NCBI RefSeq assembly: GCF_002813295.1 | Contig: NZ_PHUE01000001.1 | Coordinates: 1,550,001 to 1,614,000, forward strand | Source of the DNA: Flavobacterium sp. 5 | Lineage (GTDB): Bacteria > Bacteroidota > Bacteroidia > Flavobacteriales > Flavobacteriaceae | DNA: 64,000 nt | Direction of reading: 5' to 3' | Part shown: positions 36,541 through 45,576 of the stretch, piece after piece | Layout of the letters: every line of letters starts with the position of its first letter | How positions within the stretch are numbered: position 1 is the stretch's first letter | Made by a program: the position numbers and the translations under genes | The notes under the pieces: model-generated | Told to the model about the DNA's origin: nothing | Seen by the model: only the letters and a program-made list of their open reading frames with translations | The model's database searches: none

Positions 36541-38862
36541 TTAAAATTTCAGTGTCATTCCTGTCAAGAAATTAATTCCTGCCTGAGGGTAATAAAAATT
36601 TTCTGTTATAGCATCATCAGTTGAGCCTACTGGCCTATAATAATAACTGTAAGTATATCCGTTTGAAACATATTTCTCATCAAATACATTATTTACCAGT
36701 AAATTAAAATCTATTTCTTTAATCCATTTTGGTTTTAATTTATAAGACACCGAAATATTATTTACAAAATAGGCTTTCATACTTCGACTGTCTGTAGAAG
36801 TATTATCCAAAAATTGCTTACCTACATATTTTGATATGAATCCAAAATCTAAATTATTAATTGGTGAAAAAGTCAAACTAGCACCAACAATTGTTTCTGG
36901 CGAAAAAGCAATATTTGTATTTTTATATTGAGTTACAACAGCTGAATACGAAACATCGTCATAAGTGATTGGATCATACTGTGTATCATAAACTAAATAA
37001 TCAAAAGCCTTGATTTTATTTTGGCTAAAAGTAGCATTTGCGTCAATTCGCAATTGTTTCGATATTTTATAACCTGCCTGCAACTCTAATCCTGCACGAT
37101 AACTTTTTGATACATTTTGACGAACCCCATTTCCAACGTCATCTAATTCACCTGTAAGAACCAATTGATCATTATAATCCATGTAATAGAAATTTACAGA
37201 TCCAACAATTTTTTCAGACCTAATTTTGTATCCTAGTTCATAGTCAATAAGTTGTTCTGGTTTTGGCTCTGTTGGATTTTTGGTCAGATCATCTCCATTA
37301 GGCTCGCGATTCCCTACAGCTACTGATGCGTAAACTGTATTTTTGGAATTCAAAAGATAAGTTAGACCTGCTTTTGGATTAAAAAAAGAATATTTTTTGT
37401 CTACATTTATTGGAGCTACACTTGATGACAATCCAGAAGATTTAAAACTCACATCTCTAAACTGAATGTCTGCAAAACCAATAAAGCTATCACTAAATTG
37501 ATATTCTCCTTTTGCATAAATACTAGTATCTTCTTTTAATATACTGCTTTCGTAATATTTAGTAGAATAAGGCAAAGGTGTTTCAAACTGACTCCAAATA
37601 ATTTCACCAAAATGCGATCCATCATATTTATTATACCCACCTCCAAGATTAAAACTAAACTTATCTTTGTTGTAATTTAACGAATATACCAAAGCATAAA
37701 AATCACTTGCTGCCCATTTTCTACGAATTACATCGCTTGTATCATCTCCATTTGGACTTGATGGAAAATATTTTTTGAATTTATCATCAGCTTTGAATTC
37801 TTCATAATACCCTTTTCCAGGAGTGAAATTACCTGAAATTGTAGCTGATAAGTTATCATTAAATTTATGCGAAAAATGCAATTGATAATGATATTGTTCA
37901 TAATTATCAGTTTGATTATCATAAGTATAATAATTATAGGTTCTACCAGAATTTAAAAGATTGTAAGCTTCTGCTTCCGAGCTGTAATTTCGAGCTATAA
38001 AAGCATTAATTCCATCAACATCTCCATTTACAACCGCTTCTGGAGTTCCATACCAAGATTGATATGTTTTTTCTTTTCCTCCAAAAACAATTGCTTTTAT
38101 AGAAGTGTTTTCGCCTATAAAACCTGCTTCGGTATAAAACGATTTTAAATCAGATGAAGCCCTGTCAATATAACCATCGCTCGCAATTTTAGATAATTTC
38201 CCTGTAGCATAGAAACCATTTTTTATACCCGAACTGACACTCAAAGTATGTTTTCTAGTACCAAATGATCCGAAAGAATTAGAAATCGTTGCAAATCCTT
38301 CTGTAGATGGCTTTAGTGTTTTTAAATTCAAACTTGCGCCAAAAGCTCCAGATCCATTAGTCGAAGTCCCCACACCACGTTGTAATTGAACATCTTCTAA
38401 TGAAGATGCAAAATCTGGTAAATCTACAAAGTAAGTCCCTTGACTCTCGGCATCATTATATGGAATTCCATTGATAGTAACATTGACACGTGCAGCATCG
38501 CTTCCACGCACCCTTATACTTGTATAACCGACGCCTGCACCAGCATCAGAAGTTGTAACTACAGATGGTAATTGATCTAATAAAATCGGTAAATCTTGAC
38601 CAAGATTATTCTTTTCTAATTCTTTTTTTGTAATGTTTGTAAAAGGAAAAGGAGATTTATCTTTTACTCTGGTAGCATTTAATAATACTTCCTCTAGCTG
38701 ATTGATTTTTAAAGTGTCTTGTTGTTTTTCTTGTGAAAAAGAGAGAAAAGAAGAAAGAATAAAGAGAAAAGAAAATAATGTCTTTGAAAATCTAAAATTT
38801 AATATGTTCAAAGATTTTCGTAATCCGTAATTCGTAATTGGTAATAGTTTAAAATGGTTCAT
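36541..38862 (-). CDS. TonB-dependent receptor under TPP riboswitch control
   Basis: 773 residues from ATG 38862. The plug domain begins near LEEVLLNATRVKDKSP, with IRVRGSDAARVNVTINGIPYNDAE and the barrel after it, ending LTGMTLKF with the terminal aromatic residue. There is no CarboxypepD repeat domain, unlike SusC. The TPP riboswitch in its leader marks it as a thiamine or thiamine-precursor importer in the outer membrane (inference from regulation). The first 20 or so residues (MNHFKLLPITNYGLRKSLN) are encoded by a dispersed CGTAATTCGTAATT repeat and precede a normal signal core FSKTLFSFLFILSSFLSFSQ; a TTG at residue 18 could be the ancestral start. Confidence 0.92.
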   Translation of the reverse strand: MNHFKLLPITNYGLRKSLNILNFRFSKTLFSFLFILSSFLSFSQEKQQDTLKINQLEEVLLNATRVKDKSPFPFTNITKKELEKNNLGQDLPILLDQLPSVVTTSDAGAGVGYTSIRVRGSDAARVNVTINGIPYNDAESQGTYFVDLPDFASSLEDVQLQRGVGTSTNGSGAFGASLNLKTLKPSTEGFATISNSFGSFGTRKHTLSVSSGIKNGFYATGKLSKIASDGYIDRASSDLKSFYTEAGFIGENTSIKAIVFGGKEKTYQSWYGTPEAVVNGDVDGINAFIARNYSSEAEAYNLLNSGRTYNYYTYDNQTDNYEQYHYQLHFSHKFNDNLSATISGNFTPGKGYYEEFKADDKFKKYFPSSPNGDDTSDVIRRKWAASDFYALVYSLNYNKDKFSFNLGGGYNKYDGSHFGEIIWSQFETPLPYSTKYYESSILKEDTSIYAKGEYQFSDSFIGFADIQFRDVSFKSSGLSSSVAPINVDKKYSFFNPKAGLTYLLNSKNTVYASVAVGNREPNGDDLTKNPTEPKPEQLIDYELGYKIRSEKIVGSVNFYYMDYNDQLVLTGELDDVGNGVRQNVSKSYRAGLELQAGYKISKQLRIDANATFSQNKIKAFDYLVYDTQYDPITYDDVSYSAVVTQYKNTNIAFSPETIVGASLTFSPINNLDFGFISKYVGKQFLDNTSTDSRSMKAYFVNNISVSYKLKPKWIKEIDFNLLVNNVFDEKYVSNGYTYSYYYRPVGSTDDAITENFYYPQAGINFLTGMTLKF
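38819..38845. repeat. CGTAATTCGTAATT repeat inside the TonB receptor N-terminus
   Basis: Three CGTAATx units in tandem, the same words as in the rpsB-tsf inverted repeat. On the coding strand they encode the atypical residues before the signal peptide core. Confidence 0.45.
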
Positions 38863-38863
38863 C

Positions 38864-38878
38864 CGTAAATGATTTACG
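38864..38878 (-). promoter_or_regulatory. Hairpin directly upstream of the TonB receptor start
   Basis: CGTAAAT (38864-38870) and ATTTACG (38872-38878) form a perfect 7-bp stem with a one-base centre, two bases before the start codon. It could hide the initiation region as part of the riboswitch response, or be part of a dispersed repeat. Confidence 0.4.
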
Positions 38879-38929
38879 AATAAAAGGGGGAATTATTCTT
38901 TAGTTAAATTAAAAATGATTGGTTTCGAT

Positions 38930-38957
38930 TTTCAGAATGGACATACTCTTTCTGAAA
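38930..38957 (-). promoter_or_regulatory. Hairpin after the TPP aptamer, possible expression platform
   Basis: TTTCAGAA and TTCTGAAA (38930-38937 with 38950-38957) form an 8-bp stem just downstream of the aptamer on the minus strand. There is no T-run, so it is not a clear terminator. Confidence 0.4.
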
Positions 38958-39032
38958 TCTTTTCCCTTAACAGCATTACCTGTTCAGGTTCTATGGGTAT
39001 AATCTCAGCTCGTTATTTAGAGCACCCCTTTG
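38958..39032 (-). promoter_or_regulatory. TPP riboswitch of the TonB-dependent receptor
   Basis: On the minus strand the aptamer reads GGGGTGCTC, GAGCTGAGATTATACCC, the invariant GAACCTGAACAGG, and AATGCTGTTAAGGGAAAAG. It should repress the receptor when thiamine pyrophosphate is abundant. Confidence 0.96.
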
Positions 39033-39040
39033 AGACACTG

Positions 39041-39048
39041 CAAAAGTA
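39041..39048 (-). promoter_or_regulatory. -7 box of the TPP-controlled receptor gene
   Basis: Minus-strand TACTTTTG matches TAnnTTTG, about 10 bases before the aptamer. It shows that the receptor has its own transcript and is not an extension of the arfB unit. Confidence 0.65.
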
Positions 39049-39105
39049 CTATTAAAAAACACAAAAATCAATAACAATTTCAAAAATCAAACTCCAGTAA
39101 GAATA

Positions 39106-39510
39106 TTAGTCTAAGTTCGGTTTTCGACGTGATTGTTTAATCTCTGAAATATTTTTTTTGTCTTTAATTCGTTTTCGAATGACTGCTTTGGGAATTTTAG
39201 TAGGCTTACGTTCTTTTGGAACATATAGTCCTTTCTTTAAAATATCCAAAAATCGTTTAGTAACTATCTCTTTATTTTTAAGCTGACTTCTATCTTCATC
39301 ACAATTCAAAATCAAAACTAAATCTGAAGTTAATCTATTTTGTAAATTAGTTTCCAAAAGCAATTTTTCTTCTTCAGAAAATGCTTGAGAATTACGCAAA
39401 TCAAAATTCAGCACTACCTTAGACGAAACTTTATTAACGTTTTGTCCTCCAGCACCACTGCTTCTTACCGCTTTATATTTTACTTCTGAAAAAATCGTCT
39501 GAATATCCAT
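39106..39510 (-). CDS. arfB: Alternative ribosome-rescue peptidyl-tRNA hydrolase
   Basis: 134 residues. The catalytic GGQ loop appears in RSSGAGGQNVNKVSSKVVL (about 16-34), and the protein ends in a Lys/Arg-rich tail (KPTKIPKAVIRKRIKDKKN) that enters the empty mRNA channel. It lacks the codon-recognition domains of RF1/RF2, so it is the ArfB/YaeJ type that frees stalled ribosomes. It follows the NadR-like/DUF4301 gene by one base and so is part of that unit. Confidence 0.93.
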   Translation of the reverse strand: MDIQTIFSEVKYKAVRSSGAGGQNVNKVSSKVVLNFDLRNSQAFSEEEKLLLETNLQNRLTSDLVLILNCDEDRSQLKNKEIVTKRFLDILKKGLYVPKERKPTKIPKAVIRKRIKDKKNISEIKQSRRKPNLD

Positions 39511-39511
39511 T

Positions 39512-41638
39512 TTATAATGGTTGATGAGCTTGCTTTAATAAATCATTTACTGTTTTCACAGGATTAAAAGTAAACAAAGGAACTTCAACAAAAACAGTTA
39601 ACCAATTTGCCATAGCTCCATTCCACAAACCTGGAAGTTCATAGGCTTTTAAATCAATTCCTGTATGATTTTTATGTACAATAAAACCACTTTCCGGATC
39701 TACAAACTGTTTCAAATCAAACTTTTGATTTTTATAATTTTTTAATCCGCAAACTAAATCTACTGGATTAAAATGAGTTGCATTTTCCAGCAATTTCAAT
39801 TGCTCATTATTCTTCAAATCAATTTGCGAGGTTTCTACAATTTGTAATGTTAATCTGCCATCAATCCCTCTAACCCAAAATGGTCCGCCACCAGGTTCTC
39901 CTTCATTTTTCACCATTCCGCAAACACGAATGGGTTTATTCAGTATTTCTTTTAATTTAATGACTTGATTTTTAAGCCTGAATTTATAAAAATCATCATT
40001 CAATTCGATATTCAATTGCTCTTTAAGAAAAACCGAAATTTCTTTTATTCTTTCATCTGTTATTTCGTGACTATCCAAAGCTTCCAAAATCTCAAAAATT
40101 TGATATTGTAACTCCAACAACACCCCTGCCAAAGCCTTTTTATAAAAAGAAATTTGATGAATATGATTTTGAATAACATTGTCTATATTTTTAACAAAAA
40201 CAACATCTTCATCTATTCCATTTAGATTCTCTATCAAAGCACCATGCCCTCCAGGTCGAAAAACCAACATTCCTTTTTCATCTCGAAAAGGTTTATTTTT
40301 CAAATCTACAGCAATAGTATCTGTTTCTTTTTTTTGAAATGAGTAGCTAACTTCAATATTTGATTTTGATTTTGTCTCAATACTATTTTTTACTTTTTCA
40401 ATAATTGCTTCGAACAACTCTTCATGATTTTCAGAAACCGTTAAATGTAAACTAGATTGATCATTAGAGGCTGCATAAAAAGCACACTCATGCAAATGTT
40501 CTTCAACGGGAGTAGCAATTGAAGCAGGATATTTATGAAACGGCAAAACTCCTTTAGGCTTATTAGCAAAGTTAAAGTAGTCAGGAGACAAAAGTGTTTT
40601 TATAAAATAGTAGTTTTTATAATCACGCTCCATTACATTAAAATCGGGATATATTTCCTGTAATTTTTTATCTACTGCTGCAAAAAAAGGAAATTTATCC
40701 ATCCCAACAATAAACAGCGACAATTCAGTACATTTTTTTCGGTTGATGTAAGCGTTAATCGTTTCATTTCCTAAATCAAATTCATTCAAAAAAGCAGTTA
40801 AAAACTTAAACATTCTTGTAGCAGCGCCAGAAGCAGGTACAAATTTCTTCAACTTTAATTTTGATTTATTGGCATCAAAAAAAACGACTTTTTGCTCAAA
40901 ATCAGCCTCCGATAATCTTAGAATTCCATGATTTAAGGTAGCAGGATTAACTAATACAATTTTCTGAATTCCTTTGCTGAAAATACCAAGTTGTCTTTTT
41001 ATATTTTCAAGCGGAATACCATGTTGGTAAATCTGTAAAAAATCGACGGAAGTAAATCCCATTTGCAAAGCCATAGTCAAATCTTCTATAATGGCAATAG
41101 CCTTTTTCAAACGAGTTTCTTTGTCTCCTGAAATAGTGATAAACGGTTTTTTATTATCAATCAAGGATTGTTTAAACACTTCAAAAACGCTTTCTCTTCC
41201 GTCTGGACTATCTCTCAAACCATCATCTTCCCAAGGCACATCAATATCAGTCAGAAAAAACAAATCGTACTGATGCGCACGAGCAGCCTTATCCAATAAT
41301 GAATCACAGAAATTATAATACAACTCAGAAAACACTTTTGTTACTAACAAATTAGTGTCACAAAAAAGGTATTTATTCGCAATTATTGCACTCTCATTTT
41401 CCAGTTTCGTTTGCCCATAAGCAATCGGCAACATATCATCAATATCGCAAATACCACGACCACTATCTAATTTTTCCTGTAGATAATCCCGCGCGAACTC
41501 AGGGACCCAAACTGTTTTATAATACTCGGCGAGTTGTGTCGCTAAAGTAGTTTTACCAGTAGACTCTGGGCCAAAGATGGCAATTTTTATTATTGGTGAA
41601 GCTCCAGATTTTGCGAGCTGTTCAAGATTTTCTTCCAT
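39512..41638 (-). CDS. NadR-like P-loop kinase fused to DUF4301
   Basis: 708 residues from ATG 41638 (MEENLEQLAKSG); longer starts reach into the preceding gene and add only its antisense-like sequence. Residues about 15-190 are a NadR-type nucleotide kinase: Walker A GPESTGKTT (23-31), VPEFARDYL, FCDTNLLVT and FFLTDIDVPWEDDGLRD. From about residue 197 (VDFLQIYQHGIPLENIKRQL) to the end it is a DUF4301 protein with FVPASGAATRMFK, VFRPGGHGALIENLN and GMVKNEGEPGGGPFWV. The kinase half may phosphorylate the vitamin-like substrate brought in by the overlapping PnuC-like transporter (49 bases shared). The DUF4301 role is unknown. Confidence 0.82.
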   Translation of the reverse strand: MEENLEQLAKSGASPIIKIAIFGPESTGKTTLATQLAEYYKTVWVPEFARDYLQEKLDSGRGICDIDDMLPIAYGQTKLENESAIIANKYLFCDTNLLVTKVFSELYYNFCDSLLDKAARAHQYDLFFLTDIDVPWEDDGLRDSPDGRESVFEVFKQSLIDNKKPFITISGDKETRLKKAIAIIEDLTMALQMGFTSVDFLQIYQHGIPLENIKRQLGIFSKGIQKIVLVNPATLNHGILRLSEADFEQKVVFFDANKSKLKLKKFVPASGAATRMFKFLTAFLNEFDLGNETINAYINRKKCTELSLFIVGMDKFPFFAAVDKKLQEIYPDFNVMERDYKNYYFIKTLLSPDYFNFANKPKGVLPFHKYPASIATPVEEHLHECAFYAASNDQSSLHLTVSENHEELFEAIIEKVKNSIETKSKSNIEVSYSFQKKETDTIAVDLKNKPFRDEKGMLVFRPGGHGALIENLNGIDEDVVFVKNIDNVIQNHIHQISFYKKALAGVLLELQYQIFEILEALDSHEITDERIKEISVFLKEQLNIELNDDFYKFRLKNQVIKLKEILNKPIRVCGMVKNEGEPGGGPFWVRGIDGRLTLQIVETSQIDLKNNEQLKLLENATHFNPVDLVCGLKNYKNQKFDLKQFVDPESGFIVHKNHTGIDLKAYELPGLWNGAMANWLTVFVEVPLFTFNPVKTVNDLLKQAHQPL

Positions 41639-42222
41639 TCTAAATAACCGTAAACGGCAATAATTGTAAATACTATATATTGAAAACTGGTAAAGGTATA
41701 TCCTTTTGCCAAATAAAGCGGTATCGAAAGTAAATCTCCTACAATCCAAAAAATCCAGTTTTCGATTTTTCTTTTAGCCATTAACCACATTCCAACGAAA
41801 AATATTGCAGTCAATATGGTGTCCAAATACGAATACCAACTGGTAAATTTATCAAAATAAAGATACACAACAACCACAAATACAATAGTTAATATAAAAA
41901 TAACGACTCCTATTACTTTCTCTTTATTAGTCATTACGGATACTGGAAACTCATCAATATTATCTTTTTTACGTGTCCAATGATACCAACCATAAATACT
42001 CATTATAAAATAATATACATTAATCATGGAATCCCCTAATAGGCTCCATTGCCAAAGTAAATAAGCGTATATAAACGTACTTATTAATCCTGTTGGAAAA
42101 ACCAAAATATTATCTTTCTTAGCATACCAAACACTACAAAGTCCAAAAAAGACAGCAATAAGCTCTAAATAGACTTCATGAATAGGATATCCTTTATACT
42201 GTGCAAATAAGTAATCAAACAT
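41590..42222 (-). CDS. pnuT: PnuC-family vitamin transporter, probably PnuT (thiamine)
   Basis: 210 residues with about seven hydrophobic helices. The fold and motifs (FWIVGDLLSIPLYLAKGY, MSIYGWYHWTRK) are of the PnuC family, whose members move nicotinamide riboside, thiamine or riboflavin by facilitated diffusion driven by phosphorylation inside. The TPP riboswitch on the nearby TonB receptor favours thiamine, as in the pnuT genes of Bacteroidota, but this gene is not directly under that riboswitch, and the NadR-like kinase next to it would also suit nicotinamide riboside. The specificity is therefore uncertain. It overlaps the kinase gene by 49 bases and follows the GGGP synthase gene by 6. 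Confidence 0.75.
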   Translation of the reverse strand: MFDYLFAQYKGYPIHEVYLELIAVFFGLCSVWYAKKDNILVFPTGLISTFIYAYLLWQWSLLGDSMINVYYFIMSIYGWYHWTRKKDNIDEFPVSVMTNKEKVIGVVIFILTIVFVVVVYLYFDKFTSWYSYLDTILTAIFFVGMWLMAKRKIENWIFWIVGDLLSIPLYLAKGYTFTSFQYIVFTIIAVYGYLEWKKILNSSQNLELHQ

Positions 42223-42228
42223 AATATT

Positions 42229-42957
42229 TTACATTTTATTATCTGAATTAAAAAATTCAGCATCATTTTCAAACGCTGTTCCTATGACGACTAAATCAGC
42301 TCCTGCAGTATAGGCATTTTGAATACCTTGAAAATCTACAATTCCTCCTCCAACTATTAAAGGAATTTCGATATTGTTCGAAATTTTTTTTATCATTTCC
42401 AGCGGAACGGCATTTTTTGCTCCACTTCCCGCTTCAAGATAGATCAATTTATTACCTAACATTTCTCCCGCTTGCGCAGTTGCAAGTGCAAAATCAAAAT
42501 TATTTCTATCTAAAGGCTTGGTTTTACTGATGCGTTCTACAGCAGTTTCTCCTCCGCTTTCTATAAGCATATATCCTGTAGAAATAATTTCGAGTTGGGT
42601 TTTCTTCAAAATTGGCGCAGCTTCTACTTGGTGATCTATTAAATAGTCTGGATTTCGACCCGAAATTAAAGAGAGAAATAAAATAGCATCCGCTTCATTC
42701 GAAATTTGAGATGGATTTCCAGGAAAAAGAACAATAGGCAAATTTACTTTTTGTTTTAAAGCAATAATCAAATGATCTAAAATGTTATTTTGAACATGGC
42801 TTCCACCTATAAAAATATGTGTTGCTGGTGATTGAATAATTTTTTTGATTAAATATTCCAAATTCTCCCAAACGATTTTATCTGGATCTAAAAGAATAGC
42901 GAGTAATTTTTGGTTTTCCTTTTTGGATTGAAGAATTTGATTGTAAATTGTTATCAT
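42229..42957 (-). CDS. Geranylgeranylglyceryl/heptaprenylglyceryl phosphate synthase
   Basis: 242 residues, a TIM barrel of the PcrB/GGGPS family. Landmarks are LLAILLDPDKI near the start, THIFIGGSHV, FPGNPSQISNEADAILFLSLISGRNP, IYLEAGSGAKNAVP, and IVGGGIVD with GADLVVIGTAFE at the phosphate site. It attaches a prenyl chain to glycerol 1-phosphate; in Bacteroidota the purpose of the product is not settled. It starts the unit with the transporter, kinase/DUF4301 and arfB genes. Confidence 0.93.
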   Translation of the reverse strand: MITIYNQILQSKKENQKLLAILLDPDKIVWENLEYLIKKIIQSPATHIFIGGSHVQNNILDHLIIALKQKVNLPIVLFPGNPSQISNEADAILFLSLISGRNPDYLIDHQVEAAPILKKTQLEIISTGYMLIESGGETAVERISKTKPLDRNNFDFALATAQAGEMLGNKLIYLEAGSGAKNAVPLEMIKKISNNIEIPLIVGGGIVDFQGIQNAYTAGADLVVIGTAFENDAEFFNSDNKM

Positions 42958-43057
42958 AAATTATTTCACAGAGAGGCACAAAGTTAACGCAAAGATGCGC
43001 AAAAAAATATTTTCTATCAAAGACTCAAAGATTTCGGTATTGCTTAATTTGTGTAAA

Positions 43058-43690
43058 CTATTTTTCGAAAGCATAGACTAAAGTGAAATTCTCAACTTCT
43101 AAATAATTCACTTCGAACTTTTTTTCCAAAGCATCAAAAAAAAGACAGGCTTGTGTTTTGCTTTCAGTTAAAGAAAAAGGTTTTACTTGGATATGGTCTT
43201 TGAAACTAATACCTTTTTCGTTTCTAATTTTAAAGATCGCTTCTTTAGCGCCCCAAATCACAGTTAATTTTTTGATATATTCTTCAATTGGTTCGGATTT
43301 CAAATAATCAAATTCGGAATCGATAAATTTATCGGCAATGCGGATTATTTTGTCACGTTGCAATTCCATATCAATTCCTACAGTTTCTTCACTGACAATT
43401 ATCGCAGCAAAATTATGAGAATGAGTAATTGAAATATAACGATGATCACTTAAATACGGTTTTCCAAATTCATCATAATGCAAATCATAATCATTAATCC
43501 CCAATTCTTGAATAAGCATTCGTACACTCAGAAAGGCACGCTGATGTGTTTCGGATTTCATTCCATTTAATCGAAGCTGCGTTTTTTCTTTTAAAACAAC
43601 TTTTCTTAATAACTCATCAAAGGATTCGGTTACTTTCCAAACTAAGATTTGTGTTGTGGGACTGACGTTTATGGTTTTGTATAAAGGCAT
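43058..43690 (-). CDS. 4'-phosphopantetheinyl transferase family protein
   Basis: 210 residues. It moves phosphopantetheine from coenzyme A to a Ser of carrier proteins. The magnesium-binding GIDMELQRDK (near 104-113) and WGAKEAIFKI (near 147-156) motifs and the upstream SITHSHNFAAII segment define the family (Sfp-like layout). The target carrier protein is not in the window. It is followed by a gap with CACAGAG/GCACAAAG-type repeat words before the GGGP synthase gene. Confidence 0.92.
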   Translation of the reverse strand: MPLYKTINVSPTTQILVWKVTESFDELLRKVVLKEKTQLRLNGMKSETHQRAFLSVRMLIQELGINDYDLHYDEFGKPYLSDHRYISITHSHNFAAIIVSEETVGIDMELQRDKIIRIADKFIDSEFDYLKSEPIEEYIKKLTVIWGAKEAIFKIRNEKGISFKDHIQVKPFSLTESKTQACLFFDALEKKFEVNYLEVENFTLVYAFEK

Positions 43691-43708
43691 TTCGATAACG
43701 GATTTTCT

Positions 43709-43780
43709 AGCCCCGATAGTAGTGGAAATCCTTTTTATCTCATTTTTTTTGAGATAAAAAGATTGAAACGAATAGCGGGA
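43709..43780 (-). repeat. Dispersed hairpin element, copy 4 (reverse orientation)
   Basis: A perfect 12-bp stem (43731-43742 with 43750-43761, T-rich loop) lies between AGCCCCGATAGTAGTGGAAA and ATTGAAACGAATAGCGGG, the reverse complement of the consensus flanks. It sits between the phosphopantetheinyl transferase gene and ahcY. Confidence 0.7.
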
Positions 43781-43881
43781 AATAGCTTCTAATAAAAATT
43801 ATTTCATTAAAATTCAAAAGATTAGGAACTTAAACAAATCATAAATGTCTCCGAATGCTTTTTAAATAATAAGTTATTATG

Positions 43882-43889
43882 TAAATTTG
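43882..43889 (+). promoter_or_regulatory. -7 box of ahcY
   Basis: TAAATTTG matches TAnnTTTG, 32 bases before the start codon. Confidence 0.65.
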
Positions 43890-43921
43890 CAAAAAATTTT
43901 ACAATTACAAATATACTATAA

Positions 43922-45238
43922 ATGAGTACAACGACTACGCCTTATGTGGCTTTCAAAGTAAAAGACATTTCTCTAGCGGCTTGGGGAAGAAAAGAAATTG
44001 AACTAGCTGAAGCTGAAATGCCAGGTTTAATGGCACTTCGTGCAGAATATAAAGACGAACAGCCTCTTGCTGGTGCTCGTATTGCTGGATGTTTGCACAT
44101 GACTATTCAAACTGCAGTTTTGATTGAGACTTTGATTGCTCTTGGAGCTGAAGTTACTTGGTCTTCTTGTAACATTTTCTCAACTCAGGATCAGGCTGCT
44201 GCTGCTATTGCTGCTGCTGGAATTCAAGTTTATGCTTGGAAAGGTCTTGACGAAGAATCTTTTGACTGGTGTATTGAGCAAACTTTATTCTTTGGTGAAG
44301 ACAGAAAACCATTGAACATGATTCTTGATGATGGTGGAGATTTAACTAATATGGTTATTGACCGTTTCCCAGAATTGGTTCCTGGAATCAAAGGATTGTC
44401 TGAAGAAACTACAACTGGTGTTCACAGACTTTACGAAAGAGTAAAAGCTGGAACTTTACCAATGCCAGCAATCAACATTAATGACTCTGTTACTAAATCT
44501 AAATTTGATAACAAATACGGTTGTAAAGAATCTGCAGTTGATGCGGTTCGTCGTGCAACTGACTTAATGTTAGCTGGAAAAAGAGTTATCGTTTGTGGAT
44601 ACGGTGATGTTGGAAAAGGAACTGCTGCTTCTTTTAGAGGTGCTGGATCTATTGTAACTGTTACTGAAATTGACCCAATTTGTGCTTTACAAGCTGCAAT
44701 GGACGGTTATGAAGTTAAAAAATTAAATACTGTTGTTGGAAATGCTGATATCATCATTACTACTACAGGAAATAAAGATATTGTTCTTGGTTCTCACTTT
44801 GAGCAAATGAAAGACAAGACTGTCGTTTGTAACATCGGACACTTTGATAACGAAATTGATATGGCTTGGTTGAACAAAACTCACGGAGCTTCTAAAATCG
44901 AAATCAAACCACAAGTTGACAAATATACTATCAACGGAAAAGATATCATCATTTTAGCTGAAGGTCGTTTAGTTAACCTTGGTTGTGCTACAGGTCACCC
45001 AAGTTTTGTAATGAGTAACTCATTTACAAACCAAACTTTGGCTCAAATTGAATTGTTCAAAAACAGTGCTGCTTACAACAATGAAGTTTATATGTTACCA
45101 AAACATTTAGATGAAAAAGTGGCTGCTTTGCACTTAGCTAAATTAGGTGTTGAATTGGAAGTTTTACGTGACGATCAAGCTGCTTATATCGGTGTTGAAG
45201 TTCAAGGACCATTTAAACCAGAATATTATAGATACTAG
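43922..45238 (+). CDS. ahcY: Adenosylhomocysteinase
   Basis: 438 residues, usual length. It splits S-adenosylhomocysteine into adenosine and homocysteine, keeping methylation reactions running. Landmarks are [27 protein letters not shown], the NAD loop [21 protein letters not shown] and [13 protein letters not shown], with the C-terminal KPEYYRY that completes the neighbouring subunit's NAD site. It is monocistronic with its own promoter and terminator, and dispersed hairpin elements lie on both sides in opposite orientations. Confidence 0.98.
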   Translation: MSTTTTPYVAFKVKDISLAAWGRKEIELAEAEMPGLMALRAEYKDEQPLAGARIAGCLHMTIQTAVLIETLIALGAEVTWSSCNIFSTQDQAAAAIAAAGIQVYAWKGLDEESFDWCIEQTLFFGEDRKPLNMILDDGGDLTNMVIDRFPELVPGIKGLSEETTTGVHRLYERVKAGTLPMPAININDSVTKSKFDNKYGCKESAVDAVRRATDLMLAGKRVIVCGYGDVGKGTAASFRGAGSIVTVTEIDPICALQAAMDGYEVKKLNTVVGNADIIITTTGNKDIVLGSHFEQMKDKTVVCNIGHFDNEIDMAWLNKTHGASKIEIKPQVDKYTINGKDIIILAEGRLVNLGCATGHPSFVMSNSFTNQTLAQIELFKNSAAYNNEVYMLPKHLDEKVAALHLAKLGVELEVLRDDQAAYIGVEVQGPFKPEYYRY

Positions 45239-45269
45239 TGTTTTTAATTAAAAATTAAAATTACGACAG

Positions 45270-45295
45270 AAACCCTTACAGAAATGTGAGGGTTT
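45270..45295 (+). terminator. Terminator of ahcY
   Basis: An 11-bp stem (AAACCCTTACA with TGTGAGGGTTT, one G-U pair) and a GAAA loop, followed by T. Confidence 0.85.
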
Positions 45296-45360
45296 TTTGT
45301 TTTTGGACGTGATCTCATTGTACAACTTTTACCTATTAGAAGAAGCTTAAGTTTGTAATG

Positions 45361-45434
45361 AGGCGGGCTATTCGTTGCAATCTTTGCTCCACTACGTTTC
45401 TCAAAGGATTTCCACTGCTATCCCTCCCTCACGC
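45361..45434 (+). repeat. Dispersed hairpin element, copy 5
   Basis: It begins GGCGGGCTATTCGTTGCAAT and ends GGATTTCCACTGCTATCCCT then CCCTCACGC, the clearest match to the family flanks. The stem is short (CTTTG with CAAAG) around CTCCACTACGTTTCT. It lies in the 338-base gap between ahcY and the patatin gene. Confidence 0.7.
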
Positions 45435-45576
45435 GCACTTTACAATCCAATACCCACCAACAATAAACCAACAACTATTTCAACATTTCTTACAAAAAAA
45501 AATTGCTCGTTTACAAATAACTCCCTATTTTTAAAAAACCAAATAAGACTCTATTTTTCAACTACATAAATACACT

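Noticed and set aside
36541..38862. SusC-type assignment for the TPP-controlled receptor
   Set aside because: It lacks the N-terminal CarboxypepD-like domain and has no SusD partner; the riboswitch points to a vitamin receptor.
41639..41749. N-terminal extension of the NadR-like/DUF4301 protein
   Set aside because: The extra 37 residues lie wholly inside the PnuC-like gene and do not resemble the kinase family; the ATG at 41638 gives the expected start.
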